From the NCBI GenBank assembly GCA_903920415.1, contig CAIXMD010000431.1:1-32672 (forward strand): a DNA stretch of 32,672 nt. The letters are read 5' to 3'. The translations under genes were made by a program, and so were the position numbers. Positions 6,265 through 15,645 of the stretch are shown piece by piece. The first letter of the stretch is position 1. The number at the start of each line of letters is the position of its first letter. This stretch comes from an uncultured Desulfomonile sp. GTDB taxonomy: Bacteria > Desulfobacterota > Desulfomonilia > Desulfomonilales > Desulfomonilaceae. The notes under the pieces are model-generated. The model made no database searches. It worked only from the letters and a program-made list of their open reading frames with translations, and was not told the origin of the DNA.

Positions 6265-9200
6265 ATGTATCTTTCGAAAATTGAGCTTTTTGGCTTTAAA
6301 AGCTTTGCGCATAAAGTCAGGATAAAATTTGACAAGGGTCTTACAGCAATCGTTGGACCTAATGGATGTGGCAAGACGAATGTTGTCGATGCCATGCGCT
6401 GGGTATTGGGCGAGCAGAAGTCTTCGTTGCTGCGGTCAGCGAAAATGGAAAACATTATATTCAACGGCTCAAAAAACCTCAAGCCCCTCAGTCTTACCGA
6501 AGTCTCTCTGACTATTGAGAATACACGAAACATCCTGCCTGTAGAATATACCGAAGTTACCGTCACCCGACGCCTGTACCGCAGCGGGGAGAGCGAGTTT
6601 CTTTTAAACCAGGTAAGCTGCCGATTAAAGGATATTCTCGACCTTTTTACCGATACAGGTATGGGAAGCGATGCCTATTCGGTCATTGAGCTTAAGATGA
6701 TTGAAGAGATTATCAGCAACAAAAGTGAAGAACGCCTGAAACTTTTTGAGGAAGCTGCAGGAATAACCCGCTATAAACAAAGACGGAAACAAACGTTCAA
6801 GCTGCTTGAAAGTGCTTCAAGAGACCTTTCCCGTGTTGATGATGTTTTGGCCGAAGTTGAAAAAAAGGTGAAAAGCCTCAAACTGCAGGTCAGAAAAGCC
6901 GAAAAGCTCAGGGAGCTGAAAAAAGAAATTCAAGGTATCGATCTTTCCCTCTCCTGGCTTGCCATGGAGGAGTTCCATGAAAAGCTTGAACCGATGCAGC
7001 AACGTATCCGCGAAGAGGAACTGGTGAACCATGCATGTGCTGCAAAGATTGCCTCTGAAGACAGCACCGCCCAAACTACTGAACTGCTGCTGCTTCAGGA
7101 AGAAACGAAACTATCCGAAATACAGAAAAAGCTGAACGAAAGCAATCAGCATATTCATGCTCTTGAAAAGCAGCTTTTGCAATATGAAGAGCATCAGAAA
7201 AACCTTGTAACGGAAACTGAACGCTTCAAAATAATCATCAGTGAAAAGGAGCTGAAAATCCGTGAGCAGGAGCTCCTCCATAGCGAACTGACACAGCGCA
7301 AAGCACCTTGTGAAGAGGCGTGCACTGCACTGCACTCTGCATTTCAAAACCTGGTTTCTGAACACGAACAGCTCAATACGACACTGAAGGCAGAGAGAAC
7401 TGCACTTTCTCTGGAGCGCAAGTTAAGCGCTGAAGAACAAAGCGCTTCGAACCAGCTCGCATTAACGAAACGCACGCTTGAATCGAAAAAAGAGTACCTG
7501 CGGACAACTTGTGAACGGCTTGAAATCAAGAAACTGGCAATTCTTGAAAAGCTGAACGCATCCCGATCGGATGAAGAGCAGTTATCAAAAGAGATCACCA
7601 TCAAAACCGCAAAAATCGCCGAAGCAAAAAGCAGGGAGAGAGTGTTAAGAGAGCAGCAGGAAGCCGTTTCAACCGAGATCGAGGCAAAAAAAGAATCTCT
7701 CCTGTTGCAGAGGTCCAGTCGGGATAAACTCCATAACCAGATTTTACTGGCTGATGCAGTTCTTGACAATTTTGAAGGAATGCCGGAAGGAATAGGATTT
7801 CTTGAAAAGCAGAAAAACGGAAAACATGGACTCGGCTGCATGACTGACCTTCTATCGCTTGAGAGTTCATACAAAAAAGCCGTCAATGCTGCGCTTGGCG
7901 AGAGCATGAGCTACTATGTGTGCCGGTCGCTCACTGAGGCTAAAGAGGGAATCGCAAATCTTACAAGTTCAAACAAGGGAAAGGTTAATTTTCTTGTACT
8001 CGATCTTGTCGCCGGACAGAGTGACAAAGACTATCCGGTGATCAACGGTGCCATAAAAACTCTTGAGGTACTTGCCTACCCACAGGAACTTCATGATGCG
8101 CTTCTTTTGATGCTCAACAAAAGTTATATCGTACCGGATCTCAGAACAGCCGAAACCCTGGCCCTCGTCAACCGCGACTGCTCATTTGTAACCCTGAGTG
8201 GAGAAACATTCTCCGGTAAAGGCATTCTCTTTGGCGGAAGCTCCAAAAACAATGAGGGCCTGAGGTTAGGGAAAAAAGCTGAACGCAACAAGTTGCAGAA
8301 AGAGCTTGCAAACCTTGAGAAAACAATCAAAGAGGAGGAGGAGATCCTTCTGCAGTTACGTAATAAACTTGAGTCCATTAAAGTTGCTGAACAACAGAAG
8401 AAGATTGAGCTGTTGACGACGGAACTTGGTGGATTTGAAAAGAGGTTGGCTCGATTCGAGGCCGAACAGAGCGAAAGAAAACTGGACGAAGTGCAGACAG
8501 GAAAGGAGATTGCTGCTATTCTGCAACAAAAAAATGCCTGTGAAAATGAACTGAACGAACTTCTTCCCGCAATCAGCATTGGCATTTCAAAAAGCGCACT
8601 TCTTGGAGATAAAATCCGGCAGATGCAGGAAAACCTGATTACCCTTGAGGCACGCCATCACCAGTTCGGCCTGGAAGTTCAAGCCAGCCAGAGCCGCTAT
8701 AAGGATTCGCTTCTTGAACTTGAAAAACTCCGGATCAACATTACCGCCTGTACAGAAAACAGGCATTCACTCTCGGAAGAGATCCAGAAACTGAACACCG
8801 ACATTGATACTGCTGAAAAGAAAAAACAGATCAGCTACGAAACGTCAAAAAAAATAAAAGAAGAACTTGATGCACTGCTTATTGTTGCTGCCGAGAAACA
8901 GAAAGCAGTTAATGACCTTGAATCGGCATATCGCGAACATCAGGCCAGGCATCATGAAACACAGGCGACGCTGAGGGATCTCCGTCGAAAACACGAGGTT
9001 GGACAGCAACTGCTCTCTACACTCAACAGCGAACGTATGCAACTCGAACACTCCCTGGATCATCTCTTTACAGAGGCTCAGCTTAAATACAACTGCGACC
9101 TTGCATCGATGACACCTCCAGTTATTGAAGAGTCGTTCGACAGAAAAGCAGCACAGCAGAAACTTGAAATTTTAACCCGGCAACGCGAACAATTTGGTGC

Positions 9201-9801
9201 CGTCAATGAGCTCGCACTGGACGAGTACGAAGGAGAAAAAGAGCGGTTTGATTTTCTTACTGAACAAAAAGAGGATCTGCTCAGCGCAGAAGCACAGCTT
9301 CGTTCGACCATTGATGAAATCAACAAAACCGCGCTTGGAAAATTTGACGAAACTTTCCGTGCAGTGAGAAAAAACTTTATCACTATTTTCCGGGAACTCT
9401 TCGATGCAGAAGATGAAGTGGATCTGCTCATTCATCAAAGTGAAGACCCATTGGACGCACATATTGAAATTGTTGCCAAACCGAAAGGGAAAAAACCACT
9501 CTCGATCGAGCAGCTCAGCGGTGGAGAAAAGGCTCTGACCGCCCTTTCTCTCCTCTTTGCCATATATCTGGTTAAACCGAGTCCCTTCTGTATCCTTGAC
9601 GAAGTTGATGCCCCGTTGGACGATGCAAATGTCACCCGTTTTATTAAACTTCTGAAAAAATTTGAGAATAACACCCAATTCATTATTGTTACGCACAACA
9701 AAAAAACCATGGCTTCCTGCCAGGCCCTTTATGGTGTCACAATGGAAGAGGAAGGGGTGTCAAAACTGATACCTGTACGACTTGAAAAAATAAAGGGTTG
9801 A
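6265..9801 (+). CDS. smc: Chromosome segregation ATPase SMC
   Basis: SMC is the ATP-driven condensin motor that organises and segregates the chromosome with ScpA and ScpB. From ATG 6265 the protein is 1178 aa, the usual SMC length. The N-terminal head has Walker A GPNGCGKTN at 31-39. Long Glu/Lys-rich coiled coils run to the hinge (about 500-660, with GLGCMTDLL and GKVNFLVLD). A second coiled coil leads to the C-terminal head, with signature LSGGEKALTALS at about 1084 and Walker B FCILDEVDAPLDD at about 1107. The frame stays open upstream to a TTG at 6190, but those 25 extra residues are translated composite-repeat DNA; SMC proteins start at the M-Y-L-K-x-I-E-L-x-G-F-K-S-F strand. The ScpB gene lies at 20352; ScpA was not found. 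Confidence 0.96.
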   Translation: MYLSKIELFGFKSFAHKVRIKFDKGLTAIVGPNGCGKTNVVDAMRWVLGEQKSSLLRSAKMENIIFNGSKNLKPLSLTEVSLTIENTRNILPVEYTEVTVTRRLYRSGESEFLLNQVSCRLKDILDLFTDTGMGSDAYSVIELKMIEEIISNKSEERLKLFEEAAGITRYKQRRKQTFKLLESASRDLSRVDDVLAEVEKKVKSLKLQVRKAEKLRELKKEIQGIDLSLSWLAMEEFHEKLEPMQQRIREEELVNHACAAKIASEDSTAQTTELLLLQEETKLSEIQKKLNESNQHIHALEKQLLQYEEHQKNLVTETERFKIIISEKELKIREQELLHSELTQRKAPCEEACTALHSAFQNLVSEHEQLNTTLKAERTALSLERKLSAEEQSASNQLALTKRTLESKKEYLRTTCERLEIKKLAILEKLNASRSDEEQLSKEITIKTAKIAEAKSRERVLREQQEAVSTEIEAKKESLLLQRSSRDKLHNQILLADAVLDNFEGMPEGIGFLEKQKNGKHGLGCMTDLLSLESSYKKAVNAALGESMSYYVCRSLTEAKEGIANLTSSNKGKVNFLVLDLVAGQSDKDYPVINGAIKTLEVLAYPQELHDALLLMLNKSYIVPDLRTAETLALVNRDCSFVTLSGETFSGKGILFGGSSKNNEGLRLGKKAERNKLQKELANLEKTIKEEEEILLQLRNKLESIKVAEQQKKIELLTTELGGFEKRLARFEAEQSERKLDEVQTGKEIAAILQQKNACENELNELLPAISIGISKSALLGDKIRQMQENLITLEARHHQFGLEVQASQSRYKDSLLELEKLRINITACTENRHSLSEEIQKLNTDIDTAEKKKQISYETSKKIKEELDALLIVAAEKQKAVNDLESAYREHQARHHETQATLRDLRRKHEVGQQLLSTLNSERMQLEHSLDHLFTEAQLKYNCDLASMTPPVIEESFDRKAAQQKLEILTRQREQFGAVNELALDEYEGEKERFDFLTEQKEDLLSAEAQLRSTIDEINKTALGKFDETFRAVRKNFITIFRELFDAEDEVDLLIHQSEDPLDAHIEIVAKPKGKKPLSIEQLSGGEKALTALSLLFAIYLVKPSPFCILDEVDAPLDDANVTRFIKLLKKFENNTQFIIVTHNKKTMASCQALYGVTMEEEGVSKLIPVRLEKIKG

Positions 9802-9819
9802 GAGGTACCGGATCGCGAT

Positions 9820-10521
9820 ATGCTGAAAAAACTTGTGTTATTTGATATAGATGGAACGTTGCTGACAGTGAACAGTATCAATCGCCGCATCCTTATGGAT
9901 GCGTTGCGTGAGGTCTACGGCACTGAAGGAAGTGCAGGCACTCACAATTTCGCAGGGAAAATGGACAGTGTCATTATCTATGAAGTACTGCAGAATACCG
10001 GATTGAGTGACGCAGTGATAGCCGAAAAATTCGACAAAGCCAAGAAAACCTATATTGAGATGTTCCGCATGCACGCCAGACATACTGACATCATCCTGAT
10101 GGAAGGCATCCGCGAACTCCTTGACAAGCTTTCAGCAAGTTCTGAACTTATGCTTGGCCTCCTGACCGGCAATTTCGAGGGATCAGGACGGCATAAATTG
10201 CTCCTTCCCGATATAAACCATTACTTTTCATTCGGTGCTTTCGCCGATGATGCAGCGAGTCGCAACGAACTGCCCCAGGTCGCTGTTGATAAAGCATACC
10301 AACTCACCGGGGAAAAATTTTCAGAACAGAATATCATCATTATTGGTGACACAGAACACGATATTGCCTGTGCAAGGGTAGTGAACGCAAAATCTATAGC
10401 TGTAGCAACAGGTACCTATTCATCGGAGGAACTGAAAAAGCACAATCCGCACATTCTCTATGAAAACTTAACGGCGACCGATATTGTTATCAGTGAGATA
10501 CTCCAATCCTCAATAAATTAA
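9820..10521 (+). CDS. HAD-family hydrolase (phosphoglycolate phosphatase-like)
   Basis: This 233-aa cytosolic HAD-superfamily phosphatase has motif I FDIDGTLL (nucleophile D9, acid D11), motif II in GLLTGN, a Lys further on (VDKAY) and motif IV IIGDTEHDIACA. An alpha-helical cap lies between motifs I and II, as in subfamily IA enzymes such as phosphoglycolate or pyrophosphate phosphatases. The true substrate cannot be read from sequence. It lies 18 bp after smc and 10 bp before nusB, probably in one transcript. An AGAGG lies upstream but rather far from the ATG. Confidence 0.85.
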   Translation: MLKKLVLFDIDGTLLTVNSINRRILMDALREVYGTEGSAGTHNFAGKMDSVIIYEVLQNTGLSDAVIAEKFDKAKKTYIEMFRMHARHTDIILMEGIRELLDKLSASSELMLGLLTGNFEGSGRHKLLLPDINHYFSFGAFADDAASRNELPQVAVDKAYQLTGEKFSEQNIIIIGDTEHDIACARVVNAKSIAVATGTYSSEELKKHNPHILYENLTATDIVISEILQSSIN

Positions 10522-10531
10522 CTGCTCTTTT

Positions 10532-11047
10532 ATGAAGACGTACCGTCGACAAATACGTGAAAAGATTTTACAGGCACTCTATACCATTGAAATAAGAGAT
10601 ACCGACATAGATTCTGCAGCAGGCTGGCTTTTGACCGAAGAGATTCTTGCTGACGGCAATGCAATGAAGTTTTTCAACACGCTCCTGAAAAACATCAAGG
10701 AGCATATGGAAGAGATTGATCGTTACATTGTAAAGCACACCTTTAACTGGGATATGAGCCGTATCGCTATCATCGATAAAAATATCATCCGGATGGCCCT
10801 GACGGAAATTCTCTTCTGCGAGGATATTCCTCCAAAGGTATCGATCAATGAAGCAATTGAAATAGCAAAAAAATTTAACAGCACTGATAAAAGCAGCAAG
10901 TTCGTCAATGGCATTCTGGACGCCATCTTTAACGACCTTAAAGCGGAGGGGAAAGTCCACAAAAACGGAAGGGGACTTATCGATCAGTCGGTTGCAAAGC
11001 TTCAGAAAACAGAAAGTGACATTGAGAAAACAGAAATCGATACTTGA
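10532..11047 (+). CDS. nusB: Transcription antitermination factor NusB
   Basis: NusB binds boxA RNA with NusE (S10) and helps RNA polymerase read through rRNA operons. The 171-aa all-helical protein shows the family pattern: RRQIREKILQALYTIE at the N-terminus and the highly conserved SINEAIEIAKKF and KFVNGILDAI near the end. About 25 residues after that form a Lys/Glu-rich tail longer than in many NusB proteins. It sits between the HAD gene and nth, with its stop touching the nth start region, which suggests one operon. Confidence 0.93.
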   Translation: MKTYRRQIREKILQALYTIEIRDTDIDSAAGWLLTEEILADGNAMKFFNTLLKNIKEHMEEIDRYIVKHTFNWDMSRIAIIDKNIIRMALTEILFCEDIPPKVSINEAIEIAKKFNSTDKSSKFVNGILDAIFNDLKAEGKVHKNGRGLIDQSVAKLQKTESDIEKTEIDT

Positions 11048-11052
11048 GAGGT

Positions 11053-11691
11053 ATGGCATTAACCCCTGAAGAAAAAATTGTTTTTCTCAATCAGGCGCTT
11101 GGCGGCAAATATCCGAATCCGAAAAGCGAACTGCAATACGACAGCCCGTTTCAGTTGCTTGTCTCCACAATTATGGCGGCTCAGGCAACCGACAGGCAGG
11201 TTAATATCATTACCAGGGAACTGTTCAAGTATGCTCCAGATGCCGAAAGTATAAGCAGGATGGAACTTGACACTGTAATCAGCTTTGTTCGCTCGATCAA
11301 TTATTACAATACGAAGGCGAAAAACATCCTGGAAGCAAGCCGGATACTTGTTACGCGCTATAACGGCAAGGTGCCTGAAACAAGGGAGGAGCTGGAGAGT
11401 TTACCGGGGGTGGGAAGAAAAACAGCGAATGTTGTCTTAAGCAATGCCTTTAACCAGGCTGTCATGCCTGTTGACACTCATGTGCACCGGGTTTCAAATA
11501 GAATCGGTCTGGTAAAAACCGAGAAGCCAGAGCAGACTGAAACAGAACTGATGAAAATCATTCCCGAAGCATGGGTCATAGATTTTCATCACTACCTGCT
11601 CCTGCACGGGCGTTACACTTGCAAGGCGAAAAAGCCGGAATGTCCACGTTGTGGTGTACGCATTGTCTGCGATTATCCCGAAAAAAACTAA
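11053..11691 (+). CDS. nth: Endonuclease III (DNA glycosylase/AP lyase)
   Basis: Nth removes oxidised pyrimidines and nicks the abasic site. Numbering from ATG 11053 (212 aa), the helix-hairpin-helix LPGVGRKTANVV holds catalytic K123, and VDTHVHRVSNR holds catalytic D141. The C-terminal [4Fe-4S] loop is complete: C190-x6-C197-x2-C200-x5-C206. Spacing is essentially that of the E. coli enzyme. The frame is also open from a TTG at 11044, overlapping the nusB stop. I prefer the ATG, although the GAGAGG before it is very close. The 3' end overlaps by three bases the stop codon of the convergent 155-aa gene, so there is no room for a terminator between them. Confidence 0.95.
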   Translation: MALTPEEKIVFLNQALGGKYPNPKSELQYDSPFQLLVSTIMAAQATDRQVNIITRELFKYAPDAESISRMELDTVISFVRSINYYNTKAKNILEASRILVTRYNGKVPETREELESLPGVGRKTANVVLSNAFNQAVMPVDTHVHRVSNRIGLVKTEKPEQTETELMKIIPEAWVIDFHHYLLLHGRYTCKAKKPECPRCGVRIVCDYPEKN

Positions 11692-12155
11692 CCAAGTTCT
11701 ATTTTACGGTCGACCGCATAGATCCACTCGCCTTCCGGCCGCTGCCGATTACCGGCCCACAGTTCAAGCGTCACACCTTTTCCTGACACTACCTGAGAAG
11801 TAAATATCTCAACCTGATAGTAGAGTTCATCCAGCAGATCATCCCAGACATTGTCGAGGGTGAGCCCGTCATTGATATAGGCTTGACTGGGCTTTAGCGT
11901 AGGGGGTGTATGATCGACGGATTGGAAGTAGTCGCTGATGTAGATAAAACTGTCGGGCATGAGGAAGCCTGCCCTGAAGGTGCCTCGTGGACGCTGAATG
12001 CCGGGGACTTCGATCCAGAATTCGAGATGGGTGTGGGGGGTGAGTTTGCCGTCGGCAAAGAGTTTTTCAATCAGCTGCTGAACAGTTTGACGAATGAGTG
12101 CCTTGTTTTCAAGGGAAAGCTCATTCATTTTGAAGTCAGGAGTGTGGTCACGCAT
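11688..12155 (-). CDS. Conserved-looking protein of unknown function, 155 aa
   Basis: I do not recognise this protein. It is soluble with no signal peptide, membrane segment or cysteine motif. It is acidic and aromatic-rich, with a helical N-terminal third (LENKALIRQTVQQLIEKLF) followed by strand-rich sequence (LEFWIEVPG, FRAGFLMPDSFIYISDYF, VTLELWAGN). Codon use resembles the neighbouring genes and there is no competing frame, so it is probably real. The start is uncertain: ATG at 12155 or ATG at 12128 (MNELSLENK), neither with a clear Shine-Dalgarno. It follows pabBC on the same strand but is separated from it by a strong inverted repeat, and its stop overlaps the nth stop. Confidence 0.65.
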   Translation of the reverse strand: MRDHTPDFKMNELSLENKALIRQTVQQLIEKLFADGKLTPHTHLEFWIEVPGIQRPRGTFRAGFLMPDSFIYISDYFQSVDHTPPTLKPSQAYINDGLTLDNVWDDLLDELYYQVEIFTSQVVSGKGVTLELWAGNRQRPEGEWIYAVDRKIELG

Positions 12156-12213
12156 GTTGTTTTGCAGTAAGATTTTGAGTGGATTACTTACAATAAATAT
12201 AGTGTTCTTTTGT

Positions 12214-12253
12214 TATAGGACCTATAGGACTTATTAGACCTATAGGTCCTATA
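12214..12253. repeat. Near-perfect 18-bp inverted repeat built from GGACCTATA units
   Basis: The arms 12214-12231 and 12236-12253 are inverse complements with one mismatch, around a TATT loop. The left arm is itself a direct repeat of TATAGGAC-type units, and the sequence overlaps the last base of the pabBC stop codon. On the minus strand the hairpin is not followed by a U-run, so it is not a textbook intrinsic terminator, though it could still stop or protect pabBC transcripts. It may also be a protein-binding site or a small dispersed palindromic repeat. Confidence 0.8.
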
Positions 12254-14090
12254 AAGAGAGGTGATCTCCGGTAAAAAAGGCTTGCCTCAACCCCCGCACC
12301 GAGTTTGCAATATAGATCATATCGGCGGAGTGGAGCTCATTGATGGTTATGAGTTTTTCAGAAGCATTGGAGCGAGTGGCAAGAAAGTATTGGCGAAAAA
12401 TACCGTTCAAAAGCCCGCAACTCACTGGCGGAGTATAGAAATATCGGTTTTTACTGATAAAAAGATTGCTGATTGCCCCTTCTGTTAACTCTCCACGCTC
12501 ATTGAGAAACAGCACTTCGTCATACCCTTTTTCACGGGCCAGTCTGTAATAACGGTCATAAAGAGCCCTCTCCGTTGTTTTGTGATACAGTGAGAGATTT
12601 GATGAATCAGTGCGATGGGTGGCAAGGCAGAGGCGAACTGGTGCGCCTGAATTATCTGCCTCTGCCAAAAGAGAGTCGGTAGAAAATGTTCCCTGAAATG
12701 AAAGGGTAAGCTTGACTTTAAAGCGATGCCCCCGTCGACGCAACTCCTCTTCAAGCTGAGTCAGGATCTTCATTGCTGCTGCATGGTCATAAGGATACTC
12801 CAATGCCCGGGCTGATAATGCAAGACGGTCAAGATGCTCCTCAAGCCAGAGATAACTTCCTGCCCATAGAATGCTTTCAAACAGTTCAAAATGTGAATTG
12901 CCACCCTCCGTAAGAATTTTCGTTTTAAGCTGGCACTCCCGATACTCCTCCTGTTGAAGAGAGTCCCACACTATTCCACTGCCCGAGCCATAGAGGCCTT
13001 CCTCTTCAGATAACTCAACCGTCCTGATCGCCACGTTAAAGACCATATCGCGGTCAGGAGTGATAAAACCGATGGCCCCGGTATAAACTCCTCTGGGCTC
13101 GGGTTCAAGAGCCTGGATGAGTTGCATGGCCTTTATTTTTGGGGCTCCCGTTATCGATCCGGAAGGATAAAGCGCTTTGAACAAATCATACAAGCCGACA
13201 TTTTCTCTCACTTCTCCCCGGATTGTAGAAACCATCTGATGAAGAGTCGGATAGGTTTCAGTTGCGAACAGCTCTTGCGTGTCGATCGATCCCGGGCGGC
13301 ATATCCTTCCAAGATCATTGCGCAACAGATCAACAATCATTAGATTTTCAGCAAGGTTTTTTTTGCATTGCGAAAGGCCCTCTCTCAAACGACTGTCCTC
13401 TTCGGCACTGCTTCCTCGCGGAGCAGTTCCCTTCATCGGCATAGTTTCAATAACCATTCCGCGTTTTCTAAAGAAAAGCTCAGGCGAAAAAGAAAGAATG
13501 GTGCGGTCACCGCTTTTAAGGAAGGCAGTATATGATAAGGGTTGCGCCGCTCTCAATCCACCAAAAAGAGCTGAGGAAGTGTCGTTGAATGTAAACCTGT
13601 TACGGCCTGTAAAGTTCACCTGATAAACGTTGCCAGCGGCGATTTCATTTTTAATCGTCCTTATCTTCTCTCCATACTCTTCTATGGAAAGGTTGAACGA
13701 TACTGCGCCAGGGGCAGCCGATTCATGTTCAGAAAACAGCTGTTCGACCACCCTCTCTGAAACATGTTCTGGTTCCCTGTAAACCCCAAACCAGGCAAGT
13801 GGTGAAAGGGCATTTTTTGAACCATCAATCGAAAAAAGAGTCGGTTCAAAACCATAACCGACCTCATAACTCAGCCATCCGGCCAGAAAATATCCCTTGG
13901 CAAGTTTTTCCTCCAGGGTACAAAAGAAACCCTCCAGTTCAGTAAGAGCTATAAGCGTTACCACCTCCAGTGGATCCGAAAAAAGCAGCGCTCCGGCATT
14001 AAGCCCTTTACAGAATGCCGATTCAAACCAAAGTGAGCCGTCCCTTGTAAGGGCATCAGCGATCCTTTCAGCGATTGCCGATCCCTCCAT
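12249..14090 (-). CDS. pabBC: Aminodeoxychorismate synthase component I / aminodeoxychorismate lyase fusion (PabB-PabC)
   Basis: One protein of about 613 aa joins two steps of p-aminobenzoate synthesis. The N-terminal chorismate-binding domain (to about 390) has PMKGTAPRG, whose Lys marks aminodeoxychorismate synthase rather than anthranilate synthase, plus SGSITGAPKIKAM and a terminal GSGIVWDS. The C-terminal 220 residues are a class IV PLP enzyme: a Lys in LYHKTTERALYDRYY and LTEGAISNLF, as in aminodeoxychorismate lyase. The product feeds FolP (5141). The frame is open from a TTG at 14105, but ATG 14090 sits one base after the ppx stop (TGATATG), fitting translational coupling. The glutaminase PabA is not in the window. 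The gene ends inside an inverted repeat. Confidence 0.92.
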   Translation of the reverse strand: MEGSAIAERIADALTRDGSLWFESAFCKGLNAGALLFSDPLEVVTLIALTELEGFFCTLEEKLAKGYFLAGWLSYEVGYGFEPTLFSIDGSKNALSPLAWFGVYREPEHVSERVVEQLFSEHESAAPGAVSFNLSIEEYGEKIRTIKNEIAAGNVYQVNFTGRNRFTFNDTSSALFGGLRAAQPLSYTAFLKSGDRTILSFSPELFFRKRGMVIETMPMKGTAPRGSSAEEDSRLREGLSQCKKNLAENLMIVDLLRNDLGRICRPGSIDTQELFATETYPTLHQMVSTIRGEVRENVGLYDLFKALYPSGSITGAPKIKAMQLIQALEPEPRGVYTGAIGFITPDRDMVFNVAIRTVELSEEEGLYGSGSGIVWDSLQQEEYRECQLKTKILTEGGNSHFELFESILWAGSYLWLEEHLDRLALSARALEYPYDHAAAMKILTQLEEELRRRGHRFKVKLTLSFQGTFSTDSLLAEADNSGAPVRLCLATHRTDSSNLSLYHKTTERALYDRYYRLAREKGYDEVLFLNERGELTEGAISNLFISKNRYFYTPPVSCGLLNGIFRQYFLATRSNASEKLITINELHSADMIYIANSVRGLRQAFFTGDHLSL

Positions 14091-14091
14091 A

Positions 14092-15645
14092 TCAGGCAGC
14101 TTCAATGATAATTGTTTTTTGAAGAACAGTTTCTATCAATGATTTCAGCTGTTCTGCTGCCCAGATTTCAATATCGGGTTCAAAACGAGGTGTAACATGC
14201 AGGGTAATCACACTCCCTTTCACGGTAACAGTAACGTTCTGGATGTTCTGCCGATGACCACGCTCAAGGCCGTTAGCCAGACGAAGAAGGCCTGACAGCA
14301 CATCAACAGCCCTTTTTTGCATTGGCTTGAGAATACTGTAGGCTGCATGCTTCTCTGAAGGGGGCGATTTGCGGTGATAGCGGGCGACATGGGCTATAAT
14401 CTCGATTTCAGTTGGAGAAAAACCGCGAAGTTCGCCATTAAGAATGATATACTGACTGTGTTTGTGATGGGAGGAGATGGAAATAAAAGATCCGATGTTA
14501 TGCAGTAGTGAGGCATATTCGAGAAGTTCCCGATAGGGTGCTTCAAGATGGTGAAACGGAGCCAGACTGTCGAACAGCTGCAGGGCGAGACTGGCAACAT
14601 GCTCTCCATGATTCAGATTCCAGTCACAACGACATCCAAGCTCATAAACACTCTCCTTGCGGATATCAAGCTCATGCTCCTCGTCATTCGAAGGATTAAC
14701 CCGATCTTTGAGATAGTGAAGCACCATACCCTCCCGAAGGGCGTAATCTGAGACAACGATTTCTTGGAGATTGAAAATCCTGAAAATCATATCAACAAGA
14801 ATCAGGCCCGGCACAATCAAATCAACCCTGTTTGCATCAAGACCGGTAAATTTCCTGCGTTCAAGAGAACCAAGAGGAATCAGTGTGGTATAAAGAGCCT
14901 GAAACTCCTTTCTGGTAAAAACGCTATTGTTGAGTGATGCTTTGTTCGGCCTGCCATTCATCGATCCTATCATGCGGGCAATATTCTGAGCCGTCCCGGA
15001 AGATGCTATAGCGCGGACGACTTTCAGCTTTGAGGCTTTTGCGACAGCAGAAACCATCTCTGCCGAAAAGAATTGTTCAAGCATCTTGATTTCAGACGCG
15101 GCAATCGGATCTGTAGAGATGAACCGTTCATACATTCTGGCAACGCCTATTTTACGGCTCTCAAGAAGTTGTACTCCCTTATTATTCGCAATAATAAACT
15201 CGACCGACCCACCGCCAATATCAAAAAGAAGATCAAACGTTGCACCTATCTTGACAGATTTACGAACTCCGTAATAGATAAACTCCGCCTCCTCCCGTCC
15301 TGATATAACTCTGACTTTGAGACCGGTTTCGTCCCGAATCCTCCGGAGAAAATCAAGTCTGTTTTTTGCTTCACGGATAGCACTTGTCGCAAATGCAATA
15401 ACATTTTCCGGTGCGACGCCATGATGAGCGGCAAGAACAAGAAAGTTCTTTAATGCTACAATACCCGACTGCATCGCCTCTTCATCAAGCATTTTCGTTG
15501 AAATACTGCCTCGACCAATACAAATCATATTTTTAACACGGTCAATCTCAACAATACCCTTGCCCCTGCTCTCTTCGACAATTATCATGTGGAAGGAGTT
15601 GGTGCCGAGATCAATAGCCGCTACTCTCAATTTTTCAGTGGTCAT
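14092..15645 (-). CDS. Exopolyphosphatase / pppGpp phosphohydrolase family (Ppx/GppA) with HD domain
   Basis: From ATG 15645 the protein is about 517 aa, close to the length of E. coli Ppx and GppA. The ASKHA-type actin-like fold opens with RVAAIDLGTNSFHMIIVE and has the second phosphate-binding motif LLFDIGGGSVEFI. The C-terminal part carries HD-like elements (SLLHNIG, a His-rich SSHHKHSQY, HVARYHR). The enzyme hydrolyses inorganic polyphosphate and possibly pppGpp; sequence alone does not separate the two. The frame is open to 15825, but the extra 60 residues precede the conserved strand and look non-coding. The stop is one base from the pabBC ATG. A 192-bp divergent spacer separates it from the lipid kinase gene. 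Confidence 0.9.
   Translation of the reverse strand: MTTEKLRVAAIDLGTNSFHMIIVEESRGKGIVEIDRVKNMICIGRGSISTKMLDEEAMQSGIVALKNFLVLAAHHGVAPENVIAFATSAIREAKNRLDFLRRIRDETGLKVRVISGREEAEFIYYGVRKSVKIGATFDLLFDIGGGSVEFIIANNKGVQLLESRKIGVARMYERFISTDPIAASEIKMLEQFFSAEMVSAVAKASKLKVVRAIASSGTAQNIARMIGSMNGRPNKASLNNSVFTRKEFQALYTTLIPLGSLERRKFTGLDANRVDLIVPGLILVDMIFRIFNLQEIVVSDYALREGMVLHYLKDRVNPSNDEEHELDIRKESVYELGCRCDWNLNHGEHVASLALQLFDSLAPFHHLEAPYRELLEYASLLHNIGSFISISSHHKHSQYIILNGELRGFSPTEIEIIAHVARYHRKSPPSEKHAAYSILKPMQKRAVDVLSGLLRLANGLERGHRQNIQNVTVTVKGSVITLHVTPRFEPDIEIWAAEQLKSLIETVLQKTIIIEAA

Noticed and set aside
7344..7907. 187-aa minus-strand Ser-rich ORF inside smc
   Set aside because: It is a shadow of the coiled-coil reading frame, and its Ser/Phe-rich composition is typical of antisense Glu/Lys codons.
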